Origin: Candidatus Burkholderia crenata
GTDB taxonomy: Bacteria > Pseudomonadota > Gammaproteobacteria > Burkholderiales > Burkholderiaceae
Length of the DNA stretch: 64,000 nucleotides
NCBI GenBank assembly: GCA_001190015.1
Contig: LGTG01000643.1
Location: 39,017 to 103,016, forward strand
Direction: 5' to 3'
Both the position numbers and the translations under genes were made by a program. Under the pieces are notes generated by a model. It ran no database searches, was not told the DNA's origin, and worked only from the letters and a program-made list of their open reading frames with translations. Shown here piece by piece: positions 50,301 through 58,700 of the stretch; the first letter of the stretch is position 1, and each line of letters opens with the position of its first letter.

Positions 50301-51309
50301 GTAGATCTGGGTGACTGTAAGCTTGAAGTGCCTGCTCGCGCACACGACGCAACAGGACATGAAAATCGGGATGGCCGGACAGATCCGTCCGCAAAACCCA
50401 GGCATTGACGAAGAAACCGATCAGATCCTTCAATGCCTCATCATTGCGGCCTGCCAATAGTCCACCGATCACGACATCGGAACCAGCCCCTAATCGATAA
50501 AGCAAAGCGGAAAGGCCGGCCTGCAAGACCATCGACAACGTTACCGCTTCGGTCTCGGCCAATGTCTTCAGCCGCGCATGTGCCGCGGCCGGCAGTGCAA
50601 ACGGCACCTTACCGCCGCGATGCGTAGCGACGGGCGGCCGCGGTCGATCGGTCGGCAGGGCCATCACCTGAGGCATCCCTCGTAACGCACCGCGCCAATA
50701 ACGAAGCTGATGTGCGGCGGGACTGTCCGCTGTGCCGATATTGCCCAGCCATTCCCGCTGCCAAAGCGTATAGTCCGCGTATTGAACGGCGAGTAGCGAC
50801 CACTCTGGTGGCCGACTTTCGTGACGGGCCAGATAGGCAAATTCCAAGTTCTTGGCCAACACCGGCAACGAGTCCCCGTCTGCTGCAATGTGATGCAGCA
50901 GCAGCAGTAGTAACGGCGGCGCCCCTTCCGCCAGAAACAACGTCGCGCGCAACGGAATCTCGGTCGACAGATCAAAGCAGTGGCGGCTAGCCTCCACCAC
51001 TGCCTCGGACTGTTCGGCCACGCTGGCAGCGACGTGCGTTTCCAGTCGAAACACCGTCACGGCCTGCGCCGGCAGAATATGCTGCATGGGTTCACCATCG
51101 TCCGCCTCCACACACAGGGTACGAAGGCTCTCATGCCTAGTTAGCACATCTTGTAAGGCGGCTTGCAGCGCTTCTTTCGCAGGCTTGCCCGCGAGGCGTA
51201 GCATAAGAGGAATGTTATAGGCGGGACTAGGTCCTTTGATGCAATGCGTAAACCAAAGTCGCCGCTGAGCATAGGAAAGCGGCAGCACTTCGATTGCGGA
51301 ATTCTGCAT
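42262..51309 (-). CDS. frsE: FrsE, bimodular NRPS (phenyllactate with epimerase; N-methyl-Ser)
   Basis: About 3015 residues from ATG 51309 (MQNSAIEVLPLSYAQ). This start is preceded by TTGGAG, whose bases overlap the frsD stop region; the in-frame TTG at 51321 is less likely. Order: C (51290-49950, HHIAADGDS); A1 (49890-48450) with Gly in place of the Asp that binds the alpha-amino group (SFGAALFE), code G-A-F-V-M-A-G-V-C-K and an altered A5 motif YGSSEV; PCP (48430-48220); E (48100-46740, HHLAVDGVSW); C (46690-45380, HHILLDGWS); A2 (from 45370), code D-V-W-H-L-S-L-V-D-K, the classical serine code; N-methyltransferase (43950-42850); A10; PCP. Loss of the Asp fits a hydroxy acid, the D-phenyllactate of FR900359. 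The Ser unit becomes N-methyl-dehydroalanine by a step with no dedicated gene here. Confidence 0.93.
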   Translation of the reverse strand: MQNSAIEVLPLSYAQRRLWFTHCIKGPSPAYNIPLMLRLAGKPAKEALQAALQDVLTRHESLRTLCVEADDGEPMQHILPAQAVTVFRLETHVAASVAEQSEAVVEASRHCFDLSTEIPLRATLFLAEGAPPLLLLLLHHIAADGDSLPVLAKNLEFAYLARHESRPPEWSLLAVQYADYTLWQREWLGNIGTADSPAAHQLRYWRGALRGMPQVMALPTDRPRPPVATHRGGKVPFALPAAAHARLKTLAETEAVTLSMVLQAGLSALLYRLGAGSDVVIGGLLAGRNDEALKDLIGFFVNAWVLRTDLSGHPDFHVLLRRVREQALQAYSHPDLPFEWLVEQLNPIRSTSYHPLFQVVLVLQNNQRARFRLGGLVVEQQVLGTGTAKFDLAFNLFETMSDDGHPLGVTGDLEYACDLFDPPSAVRLAYRLSRLLEIWSAAPSQSIAILDLLERSEREQALLEWNATTRPLPALTLAEAFETQAALTPEAVALAFGDEVLSYAELNKQANRLARMLVAAGLGPEGRVALAVPRSLDMVVALLGVTKAGAAYLPLDPEYPAERLAYMLADAKPTLLMTVNAQLGSLSECAGIPVLALDADSVRDAISQMSGCNLVQSERLCPLQPQHPVCVIYTSGSTGRPKGVMVTHQGIVSLRASQIERFGVSAESSVLQFAFLSFGAALFEICTSLLTGARLVLVSSIKEALNVETMTALVTRHRLSHMVVPPSALDTLCADRLPRTVRIMVAGEHCPAHLVERWSADRFMVNGYGSSEVTVCATMSQPLSGRALPPMGAPNANTRLYLLDAGMQPVPAGVMGELYVAGEGLARGYLSRPGLTAERFVANPFEPGWQMYRTGDLARRDIDGRLDYLGRVDHQVKIRGFRIEPAEIEAALRQLPGVAQATVVAWEEVPGAKQLVGYVVPKEGVMLEPRAMRRELAEHLTDHMVPAVLVELSALPRTPNGKLDRSALPAPVFVTEGYREPRTAKECTLCQLFAQVLDLPQVGIDDAFFDLGGDSISSIQLASRARKRGWHVTPNQVFRYPRVQDLATVMLPLTNGVDSVQEEPCGDLTLTPILRWMWENGPYRLFHQSQLLRAPSGLRRADLLAMVQALLDHHDALRMRLHEDDGEARMTILPVGTTRAEDCVRRIEIVGVDAVERQVVLARETDEAILRLDSECGRLVQVVWLDAGSEEGWLRLVIHHLAVDGVSWRVLLSDWQQAWADVCVGCAISLDPVGTSFRNWALCLQRDAQSPQREAELAYWCSMLSTTDMPLGRRAFDPARDTTRTKQSLSLSLPVRTTQALLTQAATRFHAQANDVLLTVFVLAMAAWRRQCMGHAPDALLFDLEGHGRETQDTAIDLSRTVGWFTSLFPVRVRLDAVDLDDALGEGASLGRLLKSVKEQLHALPDRGLGFGLLRYLNQGTAAELAAHGQPQIGFNYLGRFAASEGGDWQLASDVGIEAGQDPEMPLPHPLSFDAHTLDRTHGPELTAIWSWGSELFSSDEIAELAQLWQQAAMALAEHVTRPGAGGRTPSDLPLVHLHQAQIEQLEVEYPRIEEVLPLSPLQKGLLFHGLYDPAGVDPYVERLIYALEGELDAGALKQAVHGLLLQHSNLRACFVDLGRGQPVQVIVPLSALPWQEIDLSMLGEDEQQAVLEQMQEEDRHQRFDLSHAPLLSFVLIRLAVDRHRLIMSNHHILLDGWSGPLLWRELMKLYRSGGDLRAIPRVTPYRDYLDWLARRDLEPDRMAWRGYLRDLVTPTLLAPAAPTEYVIQETYERALPDALASGLTALAEQLGVTLNTVIQGAWGRVLGCLTTSQDVMFGSNVAGRPAELNGIEDMIGLFINTIPLRVRWSRGESIGDVLKRIQSEQVDLLEHQYLDLVEIQSQASHRDLFDSVYAFENYPVHANDEDEASGPRVKVVSGGSTTHYPLGLIVNPQAGLSLLFSYRPDCYRRCDIERIAAYLQCVLEAFAVDSTQPIAQLDLLPPEQANGIAQWNDTQHACPSADLAQLFERQVRLTPDASALTFGSQTLSYAVLNACANRLARWLLMHSIGPDDVVAVALPRSIDLVIALLAVVKSGAAYLPLDADYPRNRLDFMLTDARPRALLTNGSMVEALSPAAGTQVLLLDAPEWTAARNHLDDRDMVVTERKQPLRPLDAAYVIYTSGSTGLPKGVVNTHHGIVNRLTWMQSAYRLDASDVVLQKTPFSFDVSVWEFFWPLLNGARLVMAVPDGHRDPAYLAELIQRQGVTTLHFVPSMLDAFLNEPSSRQCLSLKRVLCSGEVLSGNLAALQQHVLKRPLHNLYGPTEAAVDVTAHACDPNDTGSSIQIGKPIWNTRIHVLDEGLRPVPLGVAGELYIGGTGLARGYLNRAGLTAERFVANPYGEGERLYRSGDLARWNAEGELEYLGRLDQQLKIRGFRIEPGEIEAALCRHPLVSQAVVIAREDTPGHKQLVGYVVLDDAAALQRDAEDETRKVQAWRQVYDTLYEAHCQQPFGENFGGWDSSYDGQPLPLEEMRAWRQATVERIRELQPRRVLEIGVGSGLLLAPLAPECEAYWGTDLSPTTIAVLERQLSEQTFGDRVRLFALGAHELLKLPEGNFDVIVINSVLQYFPNAAYLTEVIKQSLERLSPGGALYLGDVRNLALLDVFATAVDLCQVGTETDAASLRRRVEQRLLAEKELLVSPAFFSRLRETLPQIGAVDIRLKRGEAVNELNRYRYEAVLYKEPCEAVSLSKVETQTWSDVGNMSACRTRLMQYASMWRIEGIPNARLHGEVLVTRRLKSEEGLASWRRWLDESGGVEPEDLYRLGAELGYRVVLTWSNQPDHFDAVFLPEQQRGALDAVYRTPPVLKPLSGYVNNPANFEQFAAIRRYVGEQLPDYMVPAALVLLEGLPLTPNGKLDRRALPAPEFGTACYRAPGSKQEKVLAQLFAEVLGLPQVGVDDSFFDLGGDSIISIQLVSRARKAGWQLTPRDIFQQPTIAALARLITPLGNEPATPASVAALRLDQDELDYLGSLYGS

Positions 51310-51311
51310 GG

Positions 51312-54300
51312 CTAACTCCAATCACTATTCTCAACACGTCGACGCGCCCTCAAAGGCGGCCGCGTAATCGCTTGACACTGTGGTAAGACAACCGCCAGCT
51401 CCGCGATCGTCGGTTGGTCGAAAATCGTCCTGATCGGTAGTTCCACACCCAGCGTCGTCCGGATTCGATCGACGAGCCGTGTTGCCAGCAGCGAATGACC
51501 GCCCAAATCGAAAAAACTGTCGTCTATACCCACATTGTTCACTTCCAGCACTTCCGCAAACAGCCCACACAATATTTCCTCCTGGGTATTGCGCGGACGT
51601 TGGTAGCGCTTGCCCGTGTATTCCGGCGCGGGCAATGCCTGATGATCCAGCTTCCCGTTCGGCAGCCGCGGCAATTCCTCCAGCACCAGCACCACTGCCG
51701 GTACCATGTACTCTGGCAACCAGTTCGCTACCTGACGGCGTAGCGCCTGCCCATCCACCTCGCCACGCACCGTGACATAACCCACCAGTTGCGTATCGCG
51801 GCCATTCGTGCGCGATACCACCACCGCCTCCCTTAACTGCGGGTGCTGGCACAACACCGTCTCGATCTCGCCCGGCTCGATGCGAAAACCTCGGATTTTC
51901 AGTTGTTGGTCCACCCGGCCCAGATATTCCAGTTCTCCTTCCCCGCTCCAGCGTGCCAGATCTCCCGACCGATACAGCCGTTCGCCTTTGCCATATGGGT
52001 TCGCCACGAACCGCTCCGCCGTCAATCCGGGTCGTTGGTAATACCCACGTGCCAATCCCCGACCCGCGATGTACAGTTCCCCCGCCACCCCCACCGGAAC
52101 CGGTTGCAACGTGCTATCCAGCACATACAGCTTTGCCCCCAGTGTTGGTCGACCCAGCTTCGGCTTGTCGCTGCCCGACAGCGGCTTGCTCATCGTCACG
52201 CACACCGTCACCTCGGTCGGGCCGTAGGCGTTGACCATGCGCCTTCCCTGCGACCACGACGCCGCTGTTGCCCCGGAACAGGTCTCGCCTCCCACCACCA
52301 GCGTGCTCAGACCAGGCACGACCTCTGCTTCCACCGTCTCCAGCGCGGATGGTGCAATCAGCGCATGACTGATTGCGTAACGATTCAGGGTCTCCTCTAG
52401 CTGCTCACCCAGCAGCGGCCCCGCTGCCGGCAATACCAACCGACCGCCACTGCAGAACGCCATAAGGATTTCCATTACCGCTGCGTCAAAACTCAGCGAA
52501 GCAAACTGCAGAACCCGTACCGGCCCGGCCACCGCGAACCGCTCCTCCTGACTTTTTACCAACCCAGCTAAGCCGGCGTGGCTGACCGCCACCCCTTTGG
52601 GTTGGCCCGTCGAGCCCGAGGTATAGATCACATACGCCAAGTGATCTGGTCGTAGCGCTCGCGCCGGCGCACTCGACGCCTGCCCCGACAAATCGAGTCG
52701 ATCCAGCTTCACCAGATGACCCCAATACGACGGCAGTCGTTCGACCTGTTTTGACTCGGTTAAAAGTACTGGCGCCATCGAATCCGTCAGCATGTAGGCC
52801 AGGCGCTCGGTCGGGTAATCCGGCGCGAACGGCAAATAGGCAGCCCCTGCCTTGGCGATCCCAAGTATCGCCACCACCATGTCAATCGAGCGCTCCAGGC
52901 ACACTACGACCACGACGTCTGGCCCCACGCCCAAACTCTGCAGGTGACTTGCCAGTCGGTTGGCCCGTGCGTCCAACTCGCCATAGCTCACGCGTTCGTC
53001 CGGCCCCTCCAGCGCCACGGCATTCGGCTGACGGGTTGCCTGAACCTCGAACAGTTCCGCCAGCGTGATTTCGCCCAAATCCAGTGCGTTGCCACTCCAT
53101 TCCTCCAGCAGTTGCCTCCGTTCCGACTCGTCCAGCCATGGCAGTGTGTCGATCGGACTTTGTGGCACAGCCGCCGCGACCTCAATGAAACGCGCCAGTC
53201 TTCTGACATGCTGTTGCAACTGAACAGGCGAGCCGCATGCTTGCGGGGCATACAGGTCAATATGCAGACCATCACCAATCTTGCGATCGTGGACCGCGAC
53301 TTCCAGCGCATTCAGCACGCCGACGGTCAATTGATGTGCGGATGTCACTCGGCATTCGCCAAAGTCGAATGCATAAGAGAACGGCATGATGTTGATCACC
53401 GGCCCCTGTGCACCCTGCACTCCGCCGGTCGATGCCCAGTCCCGAACGATGTCTTCCGCCCGATAGCGGATGTGCGGACGCATGCAGCGCACTTCGCCGT
53501 CTAGCTGGCGCACGATATCGGCAAGACTGGTGCGGGGCGTAAAGCTCGCCTGCAACGGCAACGCGTGTGCCATATTGCCTGGTGCCTGCATGGTGACTTC
53601 GCTGCGGGCCGACACGGCCAGCCGAAACCGCATCTCGTTCTGGCCGTCCCAGCGACGGAAGTAAGCGATGATGGCCGCGCTTAACAACCGGGAAAGCGAT
53701 ACACCCAGACGCTCTGCGGCCGCTTTCAGGCTCAGCCTGCCGGCCTCCGGAATAACTGCGCTTTCGGCGAAAGCGAGGAACGGCTCGCCGGACAACGGCA
53801 AAGGGGGTTCCGCCTTGGCTTGCAACGCGGCGCGCGCTTGCCAGAAGGCGCGGTCCACGGCAAATTGTTCGGACGCACGATAACGGACCTCATCATCGAC
53901 GATGGCGCTAGCGGTAGCGAAACGACATGCTGGCAGTGGCAAATCCGAGCGCAATGCGCGATACACCTCCGCCACGCGCTCGAGTAGCAGCACATAGCCC
54001 GCCACATCCATCACAATGTGATGATAGGCATGAAAGAATATATGATGCTCGTCGCTGAGACGAATCAGGCACCAACGAAACAGTGCGTCCTGCCCCAGGT
54101 CGAACGGACTGTGCGCAAGTTCTCTCATCGCCCGTTGTGCTGCAAAGAAAGGATCAGACTGCGCTGATACATCGATGAAACTCGGTGCGCAGCCTTTGCT
54201 TGTGCGCAAGAATTGCACAGGACGGTCAACATGACCGGAGAAATTGACGTGTAATACTATGGCTTCCTGCAGCACTCGGTGTAACGCGTCCATGAATAGT

Positions 54301-54467
54301 GCGATGTCCAACACCCCGTCAATCTGAAGATACTCGGCTATATTGATGAATAGATCCTTCCTCAATTGCTGCGCCAACCATATCTCCATCTGTGCGGATG
54401 AAATTCCCACCGATATTTCTCTCACGTCACCACTCCATTCTGTCACCTGAAGATCGAAATATTTCAA
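51312..54467 (-). CDS. frsD: FrsD, starter NRPS module (N-acyl-hydroxyleucine)
   Basis: 1051 residues: a starter-type C domain (residues about 20-435), A (465-945) and PCP (FFDLGGHSLLATRL), with a short tail ending ENSDWS. Being first in the peptide line, its C domain should acylate leucine/hydroxyleucine; FR900359 carries an acetyl there. The HHxxxDG motif reads HHIVMDV (H149-V155), with Val for the final Gly. The A code D-A-M-L-V-G-A-V-C-K is the same as FrsA and FrsG module 1. From about residue 128 onward it is nearly identical to FrsA; the first ~125 residues differ. It starts 35 nt after frsC and ends 2 nt before the frsE ATG. Confidence 0.92.
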   Translation of the reverse strand: MKYFDLQVTEWSGDVREISVGISSAQMEIWLAQQLRKDLFINIAEYLQIDGVLDIALFMDALHRVLQEAIVLHVNFSGHVDRPVQFLRTSKGCAPSFIDVSAQSDPFFAAQRAMRELAHSPFDLGQDALFRWCLIRLSDEHHIFFHAYHHIVMDVAGYVLLLERVAEVYRALRSDLPLPACRFATASAIVDDEVRYRASEQFAVDRAFWQARAALQAKAEPPLPLSGEPFLAFAESAVIPEAGRLSLKAAAERLGVSLSRLLSAAIIAYFRRWDGQNEMRFRLAVSARSEVTMQAPGNMAHALPLQASFTPRTSLADIVRQLDGEVRCMRPHIRYRAEDIVRDWASTGGVQGAQGPVINIMPFSYAFDFGECRVTSAHQLTVGVLNALEVAVHDRKIGDGLHIDLYAPQACGSPVQLQQHVRRLARFIEVAAAVPQSPIDTLPWLDESERRQLLEEWSGNALDLGEITLAELFEVQATRQPNAVALEGPDERVSYGELDARANRLASHLQSLGVGPDVVVVVCLERSIDMVVAILGIAKAGAAYLPFAPDYPTERLAYMLTDSMAPVLLTESKQVERLPSYWGHLVKLDRLDLSGQASSAPARALRPDHLAYVIYTSGSTGQPKGVAVSHAGLAGLVKSQEERFAVAGPVRVLQFASLSFDAAVMEILMAFCSGGRLVLPAAGPLLGEQLEETLNRYAISHALIAPSALETVEAEVVPGLSTLVVGGETCSGATAASWSQGRRMVNAYGPTEVTVCVTMSKPLSGSDKPKLGRPTLGAKLYVLDSTLQPVPVGVAGELYIAGRGLARGYYQRPGLTAERFVANPYGKGERLYRSGDLARWSGEGELEYLGRVDQQLKIRGFRIEPGEIETVLCQHPQLREAVVVSRTNGRDTQLVGYVTVRGEVDGQALRRQVANWLPEYMVPAVVLVLEELPRLPNGKLDHQALPAPEYTGKRYQRPRNTQEEILCGLFAEVLEVNNVGIDDSFFDLGGHSLLATRLVDRIRTTLGVELPIRTIFDQPTIAELAVVLPQCQAITRPPLRARRRVENSDWS
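51478..54090 (-). repeat. ~2.6-kb near-identical C-A-PCP repeat, copy in frsD
   Basis: Matches 56575-59187 in frsA (offset 5097 bp). A shorter part (A-PCP) also matches 31764-33440 in frsG at an offset of 19714 bp. Confidence 0.85.
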
Positions 54468-54502
54468 GAGTCAGAATTCATCACCAGAATTGATTTGCAG
54501 GA

Positions 54503-55489
54503 TCAAATCAGCTTGAAATTTTTTGATCTCTGATAAATCTCATCTGCACTGAGATGAATTTTCTCCAGAACGATCGGATTCGGCCTCAGATTCTTGACGA
54601 TATGTAAATCACCTTGATGGGAGACCACGGGGTAACCGAAGAATATTCCGGCGGGAACACCATAGGAGCCGTCAGAAAATACCCCCATGGATGTCCAATC
54701 TCCTTCACGCGTGCCGAAGACCCAATCCCGCATATGATCAATCGCCGCCTTTGCTGCAGAGGATGCGGCTCGCAAGCCGCCATAGGCATCGATCACTGCA
54801 TACCCACGTTGTCTAACGATATCGACGGAGTCCTGGCGGAGCCAGTCGTGACTGATCAGGTTGCAGGCCGGAATTCCACCAATGGTCGCGTGATCGAAAT
54901 CAGGGTATTGGGTGCGACTGTGATTGCCCCAGACAATTACCTTTCTGACCTCCGAGAGATGAACCCGGGCCTTGTGCGCCAGCAATGCATGTGCGCGGTT
55001 GTGATCCAAGCGCATCATCCCGCATATACACGATGGATCGAGATTCGGGGCATTGCGTTGCACTGTTAGTGCGTTGAGCATGACTGGATTGCTGACCACC
55101 AGTAGTTTGACATCGCGATTGGCAACGCCGTTCAGCGCTCTGCCGTGTACCGCAAATGTAGCGCCATGATTTTCCATCCTGGCATCCGCCGTTTTCGATG
55201 CTTCGCTCAGACTGTCGGGCGGCGAACTGATCAGAAACGCATAGTCTGCACCGTCAAACGCTAGCCACGGATCATCATGGATTTCGACATTCGCGAGCAA
55301 TGGAAAAGCCCCGTCATGCAACTCCATCAAGACGCCGCTTAGCATCGGTAATCGAGAAGATGCCTCCAGCAAGCTCAACACGACAGGCTGCTCGCTCCCC
55401 AACAGCTGGCCACTGGCAATATTGAACAACAAACTATTACCAATGCGACCAACTGCCCCAGAGATCACCACTCGAACGGGCGTTGTCAT
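54503..55489 (-). CDS. frsC: FrsC, malate-dehydrogenase-like 2-hydroxyacid dehydrogenase
   Basis: 328 residues, colinear with bacterial NAD-dependent malate dehydrogenase: nucleotide-binding [11 protein letters not shown] (11-21), MRLDHNRA with the catalytic Asp162 and substrate Arg165, and WGNHS with the catalytic His190. The mobile loop that in malate dehydrogenase carries the substrate Arg residues (RPR…GMxR) is replaced by [18 protein letters not shown] (about 88-105), losing the first arginines. That argues against oxaloacetate and fits reduction of phenylpyruvate to phenyllactate for FrsE module 1. The start ATG overlaps the frsB stop by 4 nt. Cytoplasmic; the cofactor, NADH or NADPH, cannot be told from sequence alone. 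Confidence 0.9.
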   Translation of the reverse strand: MTTPVRVVISGAVGRIGNSLLFNIASGQLLGSEQPVVLSLLEASSRLPMLSGVLMELHDGAFPLLANVEIHDDPWLAFDGADYAFLISSPPDSLSEASKTADARMENHGATFAVHGRALNGVANRDVKLLVVSNPVMLNALTVQRNAPNLDPSCICGMMRLDHNRAHALLAHKARVHLSEVRKVIVWGNHSRTQYPDFDHATIGGIPACNLISHDWLRQDSVDIVRQRGYAVIDAYGGLRAASSAAKAAIDHMRDWVFGTREGDWTSMGVFSDGSYGVPAGIFFGYPVVSHQGDLHIVKNLRPNPIVLEKIHLSADEIYQRSKNFKLI

Positions 55490-55704
55490 GTTTCATCCGA
55501 TTGCATCGCATCGATCAGGCTTTTGGGTCGCATATCTGTCCAGTTATTTTCAACGTAATCCAGACATGCATCGCGGGATGCGGGTCCAAATACGGTGTTC
55601 CAACCAGATGGTACGGTGATGTAATCCGGCCAAAGCGAATGCTGGTTTTCGTCATTCACCAAAACTTTAAAAATTCCGTCTTTATCATCAAAAGGATTGC
55701 TCAT
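55486..55704 (-). CDS. frsB: FrsB, MbtH-like NRPS accessory protein
   Basis: 72 residues, full length for the family. It shows the MbtH signature in order: [21 protein letters not shown] (N-x-E-x-Q-x-S-x-W-P), PSGW, and [12 protein letters not shown] (W-T-D-x-R-P). MbtH proteins bind adenylation domains and are needed for their solubility or activity, so this one probably serves the A domains of FrsA, D, E, F and G. It lies 20 nt after frsA and overlaps frsC by 4 nt, in the middle of the transcription unit. Confidence 0.95.
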   Translation of the reverse strand: MSNPFDDKDGIFKVLVNDENQHSLWPDYITVPSGWNTVFGPASRDACLDYVENNWTDMRPKSLIDAMQSDET

Positions 55705-55724
55705 GAGGTGGTTCCTTTAAAATT

Positions 55725-58700
55725 CTACTTTTCAGCAGTTTTTGATAGCTTTGATTTCAGAATCTGGCCAATTACTTTCGTTACGTCCTTCTGCATCATC
55801 TCCATATGAGTGCATTCAACTTCGTGAACTTCCAGTATCCCTGAAATATATGGGCTCCAGGTTTCTGGTTGCGGCATCAAGGCGTCGTCCGCATAAGGTA
55901 TCGTTGAGCGGAACAACAGCAAATCTCCGCGGTAATGCGATGAGGAAAAAGTCGCCGTGATCTTCATGTGATTCAGGCCGATCTGATACATGGACTTCAG
56001 TCGATCTTCATCGATCTGCATTGCATGCATATCCTGGACCACCTGCGCGAAAATGTCGTAGGCACATGCCTGCTTGCCAAACATCGCATCATGCAGGATT
56101 TCAATCGGGAAAGTATCCAGTATTGCCAACAGAGCAACTTTCTCATCGGCTCGCTCAAGTTGTACCGCCATCTCCTGAGCAACCAAGCCACCCAGTGACC
56201 AGCCCAACAAGTGATATGGGCCATCAGGCTGAACAGTACGGATCTGTTGAATATAATCTGCGGCCATGTCCCGGATCGATGACGCCAACTTGGACACTCC
56301 GTCCAGACCACGTGCCTGGAGGGTATAGATGGGTTGTAAATGATCGAGATGCAGAGCCAGACCGATGTAGCTCCAGCCCAGTCCACCTTCCGGGTGGATG
56401 CAGAACAACGGATGCCGGTTTCCCGAAGCCCGAATGGGCATCAAAACTTCATACGGATTCCAGCTCTGATTGCCGATAACAATATGTCGGGACAAGCTGG
56501 CAACACTAGAACATTCGAACAGATCGCGAATAGAGAGTTCGATGTTCATGGTGGCGCGAATTCGGCTGATCAACCGTGTTGCCAGCAGCGAATGACCGCC
56601 CAAATCGAAAAAACTGTCGTCTATACCCACACTGCCCACTTCCAGCACTTCCGCAAACAGCCCACACAATATTTCCTCCTGGGCATTGCGCGGACGTTGG
56701 TAGCGCTTGCCCGTGTATTCCGGCGCGGGCAACGCCTGATGATCCAGCTTCCCGTTCGGCAGCCGCGGCAATTCCTCCAACACCAGCACCACTGCCGGTA
56801 CCATGTACTCTGGCAACCAGTTTGCTACCTGACGGCGTAGCGCCTGCCCATCCACCTCGCCACGTATCGTGACATAACCCACCAGTTGCGTATCGCGGCC
56901 ATTTGTGCGCGATACCACCACCGCCTCCCTTACCTGCGGGTGCTGGCACAACACCGTCTCGATCTCGCCCGGCTCGATGCGAAAACCTCGGATTTTCAGT
57001 TGTTGGTCCACCCGGCCTAGATACTCCAGTTCTCCTTCCCCGCTCCAGTGTGCCAGATCTCCCGACCGATACAGCCGTTCGCCTTTGCCATATGGGTTCG
57101 CCACGAACCGCTCCGCCGTCAGTCCGGGTCGTTGGTAATACCCACGTGCCAATCCCCGGCCCGCGATGTACAGTTCCCCCGCCACCCCCACCGGAACCGG
57201 TTGCAACGTGCTATCCAGCACATACAGCTTTGCCCCCAGTGTTGGTCGACCCAGCTTCGGCTTGTCGCTGCCCGACAGCGGCTTGCTCATCGTCACACAC
57301 ACCGTCGCCTCGGTCGGGCCGTAGGCGTTGACCATGCGCCTTCCCTGCGACCACGACGCCGCTGTTGCCCCGGAACAGGTCTCGCCTCCCACCACCAGCG
57401 TGCTCAGACCAGGCACGACCTCTGCTTCCACCGTCTCCAGCGCGGATGGTGCAATCAGCGCATGACTGATTGCGTAACGATTCAGGGTCTCCTCTAGCTG
57501 CTCACCCAGCAGCGGCCCCGCTGCCGGCAATACCAACCGACCGCCACTGCAGAACGCCATAAGGATTTCCATTACCGCTGCGTCAAAACTCAGCGACGCA
57601 AACTGCAGAACCCGTACCGGCCCGGCCACCGCGAACCGCTCCTCCTGACTTTTTACCAACCCAGCTAAGCCGGCGTGGCTGACCGCCACCCCTTTGGGTT
57701 GGCCCGTCGAGCCCGAGGTATAGATCACATACGCCAAGTGATCTGGTCGTAGCGCTCGCGCCGGCGCACTCGACGCCTGCCCCGACAAATCGAGTCGATC
57801 CAGCTTCACCAGATGACCCCAATACGACGGCAGTCGTTCGACCTGTTTTGACTCGGTTAAAAGTACTGGCGCCATCGAATCCGTCAGCATGTAGGCCAGG
57901 CGCTCGGTCGGGTAATCCGGCGCGAGCGGCAAATAGGCAGCCCCTGCCTTGGCGATCCCAAGTATCGCCACCACCATGTCAATCGAGCGCTCCAAGCACA
58001 CCCCGACCACGACATCTGGCCCCACGCCCAAACTCTGCAGGTGACTCGCCAGTCGGTTAGCCCGTGCGTCCAACTCGCCATAGCTCACGCGTTCGTCCGG
58101 CCCCTCCAGCGCCACGGCATTCGGCTGACGGGTTGCCTGAACTTCGAACAGTTCCGCCAGCGTGATTTCGCCCAAATCCAGTGCGTTGCCACTCCATTCC
58201 TCCAGCAGTTGCCTCCGTTCCGACTCGTCCAGCCATGGCAGTGTGTCGATCGGACTTTGTGGCACAGCCGTCGCGACCTCAATGAAACGCGCCAGTCTTC
58301 TGACATGCTGTTGCAACTGAACAGGCGAGCCGCATGCTTGCGGGGCATACAGGTCGATATGCAGACCATCGCCAATCTTGCGATCGTGGACCGCAACTTC
58401 CAGCGCATTCAGCAAGCCGACGGTCAATTGATGTGCGGATGTCACTCGGCATTCGCCAAAGTCGAATGCATAAGAGAACGGCATGATGTTGATCACCGGC
58501 CCCTGTGCACCCTGCACTCCGCCGGTCGATGCCCAGTCCCGAACGATGTCTTCCGCCCGATAGCGAATGTGCGGACGCATGCAGCGCACTTCGCCGTCTA
58601 GCTGGCGCACGATATCGGCAAGACTGGTGTGGGGCGTAAAGCTCGCCTGCAACGGCAACGCGTGTGCCATATAGCCTGGTGCCTGCATGGTGACTTCGCT

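Noticed and set aside
54503..55489. Housekeeping malate dehydrogenase
   Set aside because: The substrate loop has lost its arginines, and the gene is translationally coupled to the MbtH gene inside the operon.
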